The notes under the pieces: model-generated | What the model was told of the DNA's origin: nothing | Databases searched by the model: none | What the model saw: only the letters and a program-made list of their open reading frames with translations | Position numbers and translations under genes: made by a program | Assembly: GCA_946886245.1 (NCBI GenBank) | Contig: CAMPIF010000260.1 | Coordinates: 1 to 6,338 of the forward strand | DNA length: 6,338 nucleotides | Reading direction: 5' to 3' | From: Ectopseudomonas composti | GTDB taxonomy: Bacteria > Pseudomonadota > Gammaproteobacteria > Pseudomonadales > Pseudomonadaceae | Shown here: piece after piece, positions 1-5,407 of the stretch | Layout: every line of letters starts with the position of its first letter | Numbering within the stretch: the first letter of the stretch is position 1

Positions 1-251
1 CGCGCCTGGTAGGCCACCGCCAAGCCGAGCGCGCAGAGCAGAATCGGCAGCGCCTTGACCAGCAGTTCGGACACGCCGTACCAGTCGCTGACCGGGGCGA
101 TCAGCAGGGTGTGCAAGGTTTGCAGCGGATCATGGCCGAGCAGGGTGAAAAGCAGTACGCCGCTTACCAATGTGAGGACTGCGGCCAGCAGCGGCGACAG
201 CCAGAGCATGGGGCGCGATTGCTGGCCGCGCGGTTCCAGGGATAACAGCAT
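1..251 (-). CDS. ABC importer permease, nucleoside/BMP type (partial, C-terminus off the window)
   Basis: Only the first 83 codons lie in the window; the gene continues past base 1. The protein is predicted to be one of two inner-membrane permeases of an importer powered by the ATPase encoded just upstream. The visible part has a short charged cytoplasmic N-terminus (MLLSLEPRGQQSR), a hydrophobic segment at about residues 16-38, a connecting region (GHDPLQTLHTLL) and the start of a second membrane segment from about residue 64 (LLVKALPILLCALGLAVAYQA). The K-A-x-P-x-L-L-x-x-L-G-x-A-x-A-x-x-A pattern is typical of BPD_transp_2 permeases that work with BMP-type binding proteins (YufP/NupB-like; family knowledge). 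The ATG at 251 is chosen because GGAG at 261-258 lies six bases before it and the ATPase stop is only 11 bases upstream, so the two genes are cotranscribed. The transported substrate cannot be read from this fragment. Confidence 0.85.
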   Translation of the reverse strand, partial: MLLSLEPRGQQSRPMLWLSPLLAAVLTLVSGVLLFTLLGHDPLQTLHTLLIAPVSDWYGVSELLVKALPILLCALGLAVAYQA

Positions 252-257
252 GACGGG

Positions 258-261
258 CTCC
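258..261 (-). promoter_or_regulatory. Ribosome binding site of the permease gene
   Basis: On the minus strand GGAG sits six bases before the ATG at 251, in the short gap after the ATPase stop codon (TGA at 265-263). It fixes the permease start and indicates that permease translation follows directly from that of the ATPase. Confidence 0.7.
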
Positions 262-262
262 G

Positions 263-1810
263 TCAGCAGGCCGCAGCAGCGGCGGGTTGATCGAACTCAC
301 CGGCCATCCAGCGGCCGACTTCCACGGTATTGACCTGCGCGGTGTCGACCAGCGGCGACAACCGCCCGCTGCACAGCGCGCCAATGCGGTCGCTGATCTG
401 GAACAGCTCGTCGAGGTCTTCGGAGATCACCAGGATCGCCGCGCCGGCATCGCGCAGGGCGATCAGCGCGCGGTGGATGGCGGCAGCGGCGCCGACGTCC
501 ACGCCCCAGGTCGGGTGCGCCGCCACCAGCAGTTTGGGCTGTTGCAGGATTTCCCGGCCGAGGATGAATTTCTGCAGGTTGCCGCCGGACAGGCTGCGCG
601 CCGGCGTATCGGCATTCGGCGTCTTCACCGCGAAGCGGCGGATGATCTCCTCGGCCAGCGCACGCACCTTGCCACGCTGCACCAGGCCGCCCTTGACCAG
701 GCCCTGGCCGAAGGCGGTGAGCAGAGCGTTGTCCACCAGGCTCATTTCCGGTACGGCGCCATGGCCGAGGCGTTCGGCCGGCACGAACGCCAGCCCCAGC
801 TGGCGCCGTGCATCGGGATGCAGGTTGGCCACCGGCGCCGCATCGATGCTCACTCGCTCACGTTCGCCACGCGGTAGGCGGGTTTCGCCGCTGAGCAGGG
901 CGAGCAGCTCGTCCTGGCCATTGCCGGCCACCCCGGCGATGCCGACGATCTCGCCGCTGCACACCTCCAGTCGAATGCGCTCGAGCGAGCAGCCGAACGG
1001 GTCGGGGTTGTGCCAGCTGAGGTCATCGACGCGCAGCCGTGGCAGGCCGCCGCTGACTTTCGGGTAGCTGCTTTCCAGCCCCTCGGCGTTGCCGACCATC
1101 AGTCGCGCCAGCTGCAGATCGCTGCACTCGGCCGGCACGCAATGACCGGACACCCGGCCGCCGCGCAGCACCGTGGCGCTCTGGCACAGGGCACGCACCT
1201 CGCCGAGCTTGTGGCTGATAAAGAGGATGCTGCAGCCCTCGGTTGCCAGGCGGCGCAGGGTGACGAACAGCTCGTCGGCCTCCTGCGGGGTGAGCACCGA
1301 GGTCGGCTCATCGAGGATCAAGAGTTTGATGTCCTGCATCAGGCAGCGGACGATTTCCACCCGCTGGCGCTCGCCGATGGACAGGCTGTGTACCAGGCGC
1401 GTCGGCTCCAGCGCCATGCCGTAGCGCTGCGACACCTCGCGGATCTTCGCCTCCAGTTGCTTCGGCGTGCCGGCGTCGGCGCCCATGGCCAGGGCGATGT
1501 TCTCGGCGACGGTCAGGGTCTCGAACAGCGAGAAATGCTGGAACACCATGCCGATGCCCAGGCGCCGTGCCATGGCCGGGTCGCGCATCTTCAAGGCCTG
1601 GCCTTGCCAGCGAATCTCGCCGCTGCTGGGCTGGGTGACGCCGTAGATGATCTTCATCAGGGTGCTCTTGCCGGCACCGTTCTCGCCGAGCAGGGCACGG
1701 ATCTCGCCGGGGGCGATGGCCAGGTCGATACGATCGTTGGCCAGGCAGCCGGGGTATTGCTTGCTGATGGCGCTCAGCTGCAGGCGTGGGGCATCGGGTG
1801 AGGCAGACAT
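263..1810 (-). CDS. ABC importer ATPase with two nucleotide-binding domains (nucleoside/BMP or sugar type)
   Basis: This 515-residue protein is a tandem ATPase expected to sit on the inner face of the inner membrane and power uptake through the permeases encoded next. Domain 1 is complete: Walker A GENGAGKST at 42-50, Q-loop Q91, signature LSIGERQR at 143-150, Walker B LLILDEPT at 163-170 and switch His200. Domain 2 is degenerate: GVAGNGQDE at 293-301 lacks the Walker A lysine, the Walker B region reads LLVAAHPTWGVD (427-438) without the usual Asp-Glu, and the switch histidine is replaced (VISED 461-465). Its signature LSGGNLQK (407-414) is intact. Length and this layout match the YufO/NupA branch of RbsA-like ATPases used with BMP-type binding proteins (family knowledge). 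A nucleoside or purine-like substrate is therefore likely but not proven. The ATG at 1810 is the earliest possible start because an in-frame TGA lies at 1822-1820. Its ribosome binding site is weak (GAG eight bases upstream). A probable sigma-54 promoter precedes it. Confidence 0.9.
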   Translation of the reverse strand: MSASPDAPRLQLSAISKQYPGCLANDRIDLAIAPGEIRALLGENGAGKSTLMKIIYGVTQPSSGEIRWQGQALKMRDPAMARRLGIGMVFQHFSLFETLTVAENIALAMGADAGTPKQLEAKIREVSQRYGMALEPTRLVHSLSIGERQRVEIVRCLMQDIKLLILDEPTSVLTPQEADELFVTLRRLATEGCSILFISHKLGEVRALCQSATVLRGGRVSGHCVPAECSDLQLARLMVGNAEGLESSYPKVSGGLPRLRVDDLSWHNPDPFGCSLERIRLEVCSGEIVGIAGVAGNGQDELLALLSGETRLPRGERERVSIDAAPVANLHPDARRQLGLAFVPAERLGHGAVPEMSLVDNALLTAFGQGLVKGGLVQRGKVRALAEEIIRRFAVKTPNADTPARSLSGGNLQKFILGREILQQPKLLVAAHPTWGVDVGAAAAIHRALIALRDAGAAILVISEDLDELFQISDRIGALCSGRLSPLVDTAQVNTVEVGRWMAGEFDQPAAAAAC

Positions 1811-1845
1811 GGAAGGCGCTCATGGCAATGACTGAGCGGGGCTAA

Positions 1846-1861
1846 AGCAAAAACCTGGCCA
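1846..1861 (-). promoter_or_regulatory. Probable sigma-54 (RpoN) -24/-12 promoter of the ABC importer operon
   Basis: The minus strand reads TGGCCAGGTTTTTGCT. Against the consensus TGGCACG-N4-TTGCW it has the invariant GG and GC with exact spacing and the full TTGCT block; it differs at two positions (CA instead of AC). Transcription would start near 1835, giving a leader of about 25 bases before the ATG at 1810. It lies between a probable terminator (1871-1905) and the gene, which is the expected position. Only a genome-wide RpoN motif score or transcript mapping would confirm it. Confidence 0.55.
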
Positions 1862-1870
1862 GGAGGTCAG

Positions 1871-1905
1871 AAAAGCTGGCGGCGGGCGTTTGCGTCTGCC
1901 GCCAG
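1871..1905 (-). terminator. Probable intrinsic terminator after the 186-residue membrane protein gene
   Basis: On the minus strand a perfect 8-bp stem, CTGGCGGC (1905-1898) with GCCGCCAG (1883-1876), encloses a 14-base loop and is followed by C and then TTTT (1874-1871). A strong GC stem with a short U-run points to intrinsic termination of leftward transcription, which would separate the membrane protein gene from the importer operon. It lies 155 bases past that gene's stop, and the loop is larger than ideal, so certainty is moderate. Confidence 0.55.
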
Positions 1906-1915
1906 TCCTGGTTCA

Positions 1916-1932
1916 TGCGCAGGATTGGTGCG
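1916..1932. promoter_or_regulatory. Possible NtrC-like enhancer site upstream of the sigma-54 promoter
   Basis: The plus strand reads TGCGCA-GGATT-GGTGCG. It matches 9 of 12 positions of the NtrC dyad TGCACC-N5-GGTGCA, with the right half better than the left. Its centre is about 90 bases upstream of the predicted start site, in the range used by enhancer-binding proteins. It could be chance or part of the neighbouring repeat (1946-1962), so this is a weak call that rests mainly on its position. Confidence 0.25.
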
Positions 1933-1945
1933 ACCCAACCCGTAG

Positions 1946-1962
1946 GGTGCGCCGTGCGCACC
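1946..1962. repeat. Short palindromic intergenic repeat (GGTGCGC-CGT-GCGCACC)
   Basis: This is a perfect 7-bp inverted repeat with a three-base loop, preceded by CCCGTAG at 1939-1945. From memory, sequences of the form CGTAGGGTGCGCCGTGCGCACC recur many times between genes in Pseudomonas and related genera, so it is probably a copy of a dispersed REP-like element. Only one copy is in this window, so its dispersed nature cannot be shown here. Confidence 0.5.
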
Positions 1963-2060
1963 GCATTCGAGCGCACCGAGGTTGGCGACGATGCAACCCG
2001 GGAAAAGAGGCGCCATGTCTGAAGTGCCCGCTCGTTGGATACCCGGACGCGCTGGGGTTC

Positions 2061-2621
2061 TCAGACGAAGAATGCGCCCAGCAGGAACAGCCATAGCAAG
2101 GCGCCGGGGGCCATGCACAGCAGGTTGAGACCGCTGATAGAGGCGTTGCTCTGTCCATCGTCATCGCCGCTCGCCTGGTTGGCCTGTTGCTGGATCAGCG
2201 CCAGGGGCACGGCTGGCGCCATGATGATGGCGAACAGCATCAGCCATTCAAGACCGCCGCCTGGGCCATCGATCCGCGACAGGCGGTTGGTGACGATGGT
2301 TAGCAGCACGTAGGCCCAGGCAGTGCCCGAGTAACGCCAAGCCGCCCGACCCAGGCTCTGCTTGTGTTCGCTGATCAGCCTGCATAACGAATGGGTAAAA
2401 AATACCTGAAAGATCGAGCGCGCCGCTGGCCAGATCTTTTTCGGCAGCATTGCGCTGCGCTGGTTGTCCCACTGTTTGTAGAACCAATAGAAGGAGTACA
2501 GGCTGAAGGTGGTGAAGTACAGCAGGTAGAACTTCTTCAGTGAGGTGACGAAGAACGCGCTGCGGGCCTGAGATTGTGCGTCGAGCAGCTCGGCTTTGGG
2601 GGGCTGATACAGGTTGTCCAT
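2061..2621 (-). CDS. Multi-pass inner-membrane protein of unknown function (186 residues)
   Basis: I do not recognise a specific family with certainty. The protein begins MDNLYQPPKAELLD, a short soluble N-terminus with a Y-x-P-P-x-A-E-L pattern that also opens many small DUF805- or DUF4234-like membrane proteins. A hydrophobic aromatic-rich stretch follows at about 31-48 (FYLLYFTTFSLYSFYWFYKQW). Residues 66-85 are amphipathic. Further likely membrane segments lie at about 98-114, 125-143 and 164-186, with a hydrophilic acidic loop at 145-160 (QQQANQASGDDDGQS). The FYxLYxxTxxxYxxYWFYKxW pattern resembles DUF4234-type proteins, but this is a resemblance only. The start at 2621 gives the expected N-terminal motif. 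The upstream Shine-Dalgarno is poor (GGGA eight bases before, AGG three bases before). It is separated from both neighbours by spacers with repeats, and from the importer by a probable terminator, so it is probably monocistronic. Confidence 0.75.
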   Translation of the reverse strand: MDNLYQPPKAELLDAQSQARSAFFVTSLKKFYLLYFTTFSLYSFYWFYKQWDNQRSAMLPKKIWPAARSIFQVFFTHSLCRLISEHKQSLGRAAWRYSGTAWAYVLLTIVTNRLSRIDGPGGGLEWLMLFAIIMAPAVPLALIQQQANQASGDDDGQSNASISGLNLLCMAPGALLWLFLLGAFFV

Positions 2622-2642
2622 TGACCTAGTCCCGGATAGCGG

Positions 2643-2769
2643 TTGTGGGAGGCTCGCATCCTGCGAGTGTTCAGAGTGCGGCAGAGTATACGAATGTCAG
2701 GATGTTTTCGCTGTGCGTTGTGGCGCGAAATGGCGTGCTCACTCAGGCGAATCGCTCCCACGGCGAGCG
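2643..2769. repeat. REP-like inverted pair in the spacer before the membrane protein gene
   Basis: The spacer between the dehydrogenase and the membrane protein gene holds GTGGGAG at 2645-2651 and its inverse CTCCCAC at 2755-2761. Each adjoins a small hairpin: CTCGCA-TCC-TGCGAG (2653-2667, perfect 6-bp stem) on the left, and CGCTC...GAGCG (2753-2769) on the right. The GTGGGAGC-type core resembles the head of common Pseudomonas REP elements, and two heads facing each other resemble a degenerate REP doublet (REPIN). The hairpin bodies differ from the usual core, so these would be decayed copies. Other copies elsewhere in the genome would be needed for proof. Confidence 0.4.
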
Positions 2770-2784
2770 TGAGAGCAATCGTGT

Positions 2785-2807
2785 TCGGCCCCCAGGTGGC
2801 AGGCCGA
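2785..2807 (-). terminator. Hairpin after the dehydrogenase gene, possible terminator without a U-run
   Basis: On the minus strand, 16 bases past the dehydrogenase stop, TCGGCC (2807-2802) pairs with GGCCGA (2790-2785), and an inner CCA/TGG can also pair. No run of T follows, so it may be only a transcript-end-protecting hairpin, a Rho-dependent end, or chance. Confidence 0.25.
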
Positions 2808-2823
2808 TATCCAGCGCTGACGC

Positions 2824-3510
2824 TCACCAGGGCAGCGCATTGCCTTGATAGTCCAGATAGCTCAGGCCGGCTTCACCGACGGCGGCGCTGACCTGTTGGA
2901 CCATGCCCTTGCAGCTGCTGTCGGTATCCAGCGGGGCGTCGGCGCCGCCCATATCGGTGCGTACCCAGCCCGGGTGCATCAGCAGCACGCCGAGGTGCGG
3001 ATTGTCCTGAGTGCGCACGAAGCCCTGCACGAGGTGGTTGAGCGCGGCCTTGCTGGCGCCATATAGCGGCATGCCCAGGCCGGCACCCGCCTCGATGCTG
3101 CCGAGGATCGAGCTCATGAACACGATCAGCCCATGCTCGGCGGCCAGGTTCGGCAGCAGGCGCTCGGCCACGCGTAGCGGGGCGACGGCGTTGGTCAGGA
3201 ACAGCTGACCCATTTCCTCGGCGCTGGCCTGTGCGGTGCTGTGGTGCGCGGGGCCGGCGACCCCGGCGTTGACGAAGATGACGTCGAACTGCTGGTCGCT
3301 CAGGCGCTTGGCCAACTGCTCGAGACTGTTCGGATCGGTCATTTCCAGTTGCTCCACGCGTACCCCGGGCAGCGCCTGCAGCGGTGCCTGCTGCGTGGCG
3401 CTACGCACGGTGGCGGTGACGCTCCAGCCCTGGGCGGCGAATTCACCGGCCAGACCAAGGCCGAGGCCACGTGAGGCTCCAATGATCAGAATGGATCGGG
3501 GCGCAGTCAT
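2824..3510 (-). CDS. Short-chain dehydrogenase/reductase (SDR family)
   Basis: This 228-residue NAD(P)-dependent oxidoreductase has the classical SDR layout. The cofactor motif GASRGLG lies at 11-17, VNAG at 80-83, Asn107 in LTNAVAPLR, the catalytic serine region MSSILGS at 132-138, and the active-site YGASK at 150-154 (Tyr150, Lys154), followed by HPGWVRTDMGG at 179-189. The short length and lack of membrane or targeting segments indicate a cytoplasmic C-factor/sniffer-like SDR (family knowledge); the substrate is unknown. The frame stays open upstream to a GTG at 3555 and an ATG at 3522. The ATG at 3510 is preferred because GGAG at 3520-3517 is six bases before it and because MTAPRSILIIGASRGLG starts right at the Rossmann strand. 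It follows the DUF922 gene after 45 bases with no terminator between, so it may be the last gene of the TetR transcript. Confidence 0.88.
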   Translation of the reverse strand: MTAPRSILIIGASRGLGLGLAGEFAAQGWSVTATVRSATQQAPLQALPGVRVEQLEMTDPNSLEQLAKRLSDQQFDVIFVNAGVAGPAHHSTAQASAEEMGQLFLTNAVAPLRVAERLLPNLAAEHGLIVFMSSILGSIEAGAGLGMPLYGASKAALNHLVQGFVRTQDNPHLGVLLMHPGWVRTDMGGADAPLDTDSSCKGMVQQVSAAVGEAGLSYLDYQGNALPW

Positions 3511-3516
3511 GTCAGG

Positions 3517-3520
3517 CTCC
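3517..3520 (-). promoter_or_regulatory. Ribosome binding site that fixes the dehydrogenase start
   Basis: GGAG on the minus strand is six bases before the ATG at 3510. The alternative ATG at 3522 overlaps this GGAG and has no purine-rich site of its own, so it is rejected as the start. Confidence 0.6.
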
Positions 3521-3555
3521 ATGGCGGCTAAGAAAGGCGGTCCAGCATAGCGCAC

Positions 3556-4125
3556 TTATTCCGTCAGCCAGGCGCCCTGGCTGCGGCCGTGACCGGTTTG
3601 CCGGTCGTACTGTCGCTCCTGCTCTACATGGCGTTGCAGGATGGCGTTGGCGCGCTGGTTGGCCTGCTGTTGCAGCTCCGCGCAACTGGGGTACTCGGGC
3701 GCCTGCAGCAGGGCGGCGTCGATCTCGGCGGCGGCAGCCTGGCCGATGCGGTAATGGCCCAGCTCATGTTCGCGCAGTGCACCGAGGTACTGCTCGAAAC
3801 GCTGGCGCTGCTGGGCGTCGCCGCCGCCGAGGCGGGGCAGGGTGATGGTGGCGTTCAACCGGGTACGGGTGAGGTCGATCTGGCAGCGGCCGTCACGTTG
3901 CTCGCGCCACCAGAAATTCCACTGCACCCGCCAGCGCGTGTAGGCGTGGTAGATCTGGCCGTTCTGGCGAATCGGCGAGGCCTGGTTGAGGGCGCGGCTG
4001 AGGGATTGGCCAGAGGCCACCTGCAGGTCGTAATACTGCTCCTGCAGATGCTCCTGCACTTCGGCCGGGGCCGGTAGGGCCAGGCACAGCAACAGAGGCA
4101 GAAGGGTAATGATCGTCCGCTTCAT
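3556..4125 (-). CDS. Secreted HExxH (DUF922-type) putative zinc metalloprotease
   Basis: This 189-residue protein begins with a typical signal peptide: MKR, a hydrophobic core (TIITLLPLLLCLALP) and a probable cleavage after Ala-Pro-Ala (19-21). It should therefore be periplasmic or secreted. The Cys at 14 does not sit in a good lipobox, so a lipoprotein is unlikely. The mature part has an aromatic-rich beta region (YHAYTRWRVQWNFWW, 59-73), Cys81 and Cys148, which could form a disulfide, and HELGH at 120-124 within REHELGHYRIGQ. The HExxH zinc-binding signature together with the Y-x-x-x-G-x-x-x-x-x-L-x-x-A-x start and W-x-W-x-x strand fits DUF922, a family annotated as secreted Zn-dependent proteases (family knowledge; activity not shown). 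The C-terminal third is rich in Gln and Arg and probably helical. The ATG overlaps the stop of the YigZ gene as ATGA (4125-4122), with a GAGAG four bases before it, so translation is coupled. Its link to the regulator in the same cassette is unknown. Confidence 0.8.
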   Translation of the reverse strand: MKRTIITLLPLLLCLALPAPAEVQEHLQEQYYDLQVASGQSLSRALNQASPIRQNGQIYHAYTRWRVQWNFWWREQRDGRCQIDLTRTRLNATITLPRLGGGDAQQRQRFEQYLGALREHELGHYRIGQAAAAEIDAALLQAPEYPSCAELQQQANQRANAILQRHVEQERQYDRQTGHGRSQGAWLTE

Positions 4126-4706
4126 GGTGCTCTCAGAGTCTCGCGGCCCCGGCTGATGTCGCCAAGAAGGCGCTCCAGCGCAGCGCGCTCGGCCGGCACG
4201 ACGGCCAGTTGCAGGCGCGCGCCAGTGGCGTCGTAGTCCTCGCTTTCGATCAGGCTGTCGAACTCGTTCAGGCGCGCCTTGAACAGCGGCAGTTCGGCGA
4301 ACTGCAAATGACAGGTGAAGGATTGGCGCAGTACCAGTTCGCGCCGCTCGCCGGCCTGCAGGCATTTGGCCGCGCTGCCACCATAGGCCCGAGCCAGGCC
4401 GCCGGTACCGAGCTGGATGCCGCCGTACCAGCGGATCACCAGCACCGCCACCTGATCGCAGTCCTGCCCCTCGATGGCGGCGAGGATCGGCCGCCCCGCC
4501 GTGCCGCCTGGTTCGCCGTCGTCGTTGAAGCGGTACTGGTTGCCGACCTTCCACGCCCAGCAGTTATGCGAGGCGGCCAGGTCGCTGTGGCTGTCGATGA
4601 AGGCTTGCGCCTCGGCCGCGCTGGCAATCGGCGTGGCGAGGGCGATGAAGCGGCTCTTGCGAATCTCTTCTCGGTATTCGCAAGGACCGAGCAGGGTGAA
4701 CGCCAT
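4122..4706 (-). CDS. yigZ: YigZ / IMPACT family protein (UPF0029)
   Basis: This 194-residue cytoplasmic protein is close in length to E. coli YigZ (about 204). The family signatures are clear: EEIRKSRFIA at 13-22, NDDGEPGGTAGRPIL at 61-75 and RWYGGIQLGTGGLARAYGG at 92-110, followed by the smaller C-terminal ferredoxin-like domain (about 125-194). Eukaryotic IMPACT regulates GCN2 kinase. The bacterial proteins have been proposed to bind nucleic acid or act in translation, but their exact role is not settled (family knowledge). The frame stays open well upstream of 4706. The ATG at 4706 is chosen because MAFTLLGPCEYREEIRKSRF matches the family start and because it overlaps the TetR stop as TGATG. 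No good Shine-Dalgarno precedes it, so it probably depends on translation of the regulator gene. Its own stop overlaps the next start as ATGA. Confidence 0.92.
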   Translation of the reverse strand: MAFTLLGPCEYREEIRKSRFIALATPIASAAEAQAFIDSHSDLAASHNCWAWKVGNQYRFNDDGEPGGTAGRPILAAIEGQDCDQVAVLVIRWYGGIQLGTGGLARAYGGSAAKCLQAGERRELVLRQSFTCHLQFAELPLFKARLNEFDSLIESEDYDATGARLQLAVVPAERAALERLLGDISRGRETLRAP

Positions 4707-5368
4707 CAGGCTTTGGCGGCAGGTGTCAGGCCGCAGCCCTTGAGGATGACCTGCACAAGCTGGTCGGATGCTTGCTCGAAGTCCTGCTTGGTCAGGCGCG
4801 AGCTCTGCTTCACGCGGCAGATCTGCGAGGCGAAGTCGGCATAGTGCTGGGTGCTGCTCCACAGCAGGAAGATCAGGTGAAGCGGGTCGACCGGGTCCAT
4901 CTTGCCGGCGGCGATCCAGCCTTCGAACACGGCGGCACGGCCACGGAACCAGTCCAGGTAGTTCTGGTTGAAGTATTGCGACAGGCACTCGCCGCCGCTG
5001 ATCACTTCCATGGCGAAGATGCGCGAAGCCTTCGGCTGGCGCCGGGAGAATTCCATCTTGGCGCGGATGTAACGCTCCAGCGCTTCGGCCGGGTCGTCAT
5101 CGACGCTCAGATTGTTGAAGGTGCTGTCCCACAGTTCGAGGATGTTGCTCAGCACCGCCAGGTACAGCCCCAGCTTGTTGTTGAAGTAGTAGTGCAGATT
5201 GGCCTTGGGCAGGCCGACGTTCTGCGCGATGGTATTCATGCTGGTGCCCTTGAAGCCGTGCCGGGCGAACTCTTCCTCGGCAGCCTTGATGATGGCTTCT
5301 TCGTTCTTCTGGCGAATGCGCCCGGCGGGCTTGCCGCTGGCGCTGTGGGCGGGGACTTCGAAGGTCAT
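4706..5368 (-). CDS. TetR-family regulator, RutR-like
   Basis: This 220-residue DNA-binding protein has a TetR helix-turn-helix at about residues 20-68 (IRQKNEEAIIKAAEEEFARH, then GFKGTSMNTIAQNVGLPKANLHYYFNNKLGLY in pieces). Its C-terminal half follows E. coli RutR closely: the Y-I-x-x-K-x-E-x-S-R-x-x-P-x-A-S-R-x-F-x-M-E stretch at about 103-124, then G-W-I-A-A-G-K-M-D-P-V-D-P-x-H-L-I-F (about 153-170) and WSSTQHYADFA (about 173-183). RutR of E. coli binds uracil and controls pyrimidine catabolism. A nucleobase-type ligand is therefore a reasonable inference, although the Pseudomonas relatives could sense something else. The start at 5368 has GGAA seven bases upstream. A 16-bp palindrome upstream (5415-5430) is a candidate autoregulatory operator. 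The stop is shared with the YigZ start (TGATG). Confidence 0.9.
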   Translation of the reverse strand: MTFEVPAHSASGKPAGRIRQKNEEAIIKAAEEEFARHGFKGTSMNTIAQNVGLPKANLHYYFNNKLGLYLAVLSNILELWDSTFNNLSVDDDPAEALERYIRAKMEFSRRQPKASRIFAMEVISGGECLSQYFNQNYLDWFRGRAAVFEGWIAAGKMDPVDPLHLIFLLWSSTQHYADFASQICRVKQSSRLTKQDFEQASDQLVQVILKGCGLTPAAKA

Positions 5369-5407
5369 GGGGTGATTCCGAACTGATCAGGGAGCCGAGC
5401 GATTGCA

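Noticed and set aside
1010..1801. Long open frame of 263 codons on the plus strand, antisense to the ATPase
   Set aside because: The opposite strand encodes an unmistakable ABC ATPase. The plus-strand product is rich in Ala, Gln, Leu and Asp with no motif, as expected of a shadow frame in GC-rich DNA.
2685..2690. TATACT on the minus strand as a -10 for the membrane protein gene
   Set aside because: The hexamer is good, but no acceptable -35 lies 16-18 bases upstream, so it is not called as a promoter.
3511..3555. Dehydrogenase start at GTG 3555 or ATG 3522
   Set aside because: Neither has a ribosome binding site. GGAG at 3520-3517 is placed for the ATG at 3510, and the Rossmann strand begins directly after that start.
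3556..4554. A longer DUF922 product starting at 4554
   Set aside because: The extension overlaps yigZ in another frame and would bury the clear signal peptide that begins at 4125.
4122..4988. A longer yigZ product starting at 4988
   Set aside because: The extra 94 residues are the TetR gene read in another frame and are unlike any YigZ start. The ATG at 4706 gives the family N-terminus and a TGATG junction.
4209..5386. Plus-strand open frames of 211 and 204 codons opposite yigZ and the TetR gene
   Set aside because: They mirror well-supported minus-strand genes and show no domain, no Shine-Dalgarno and low-complexity Ala/Val/Gly composition.
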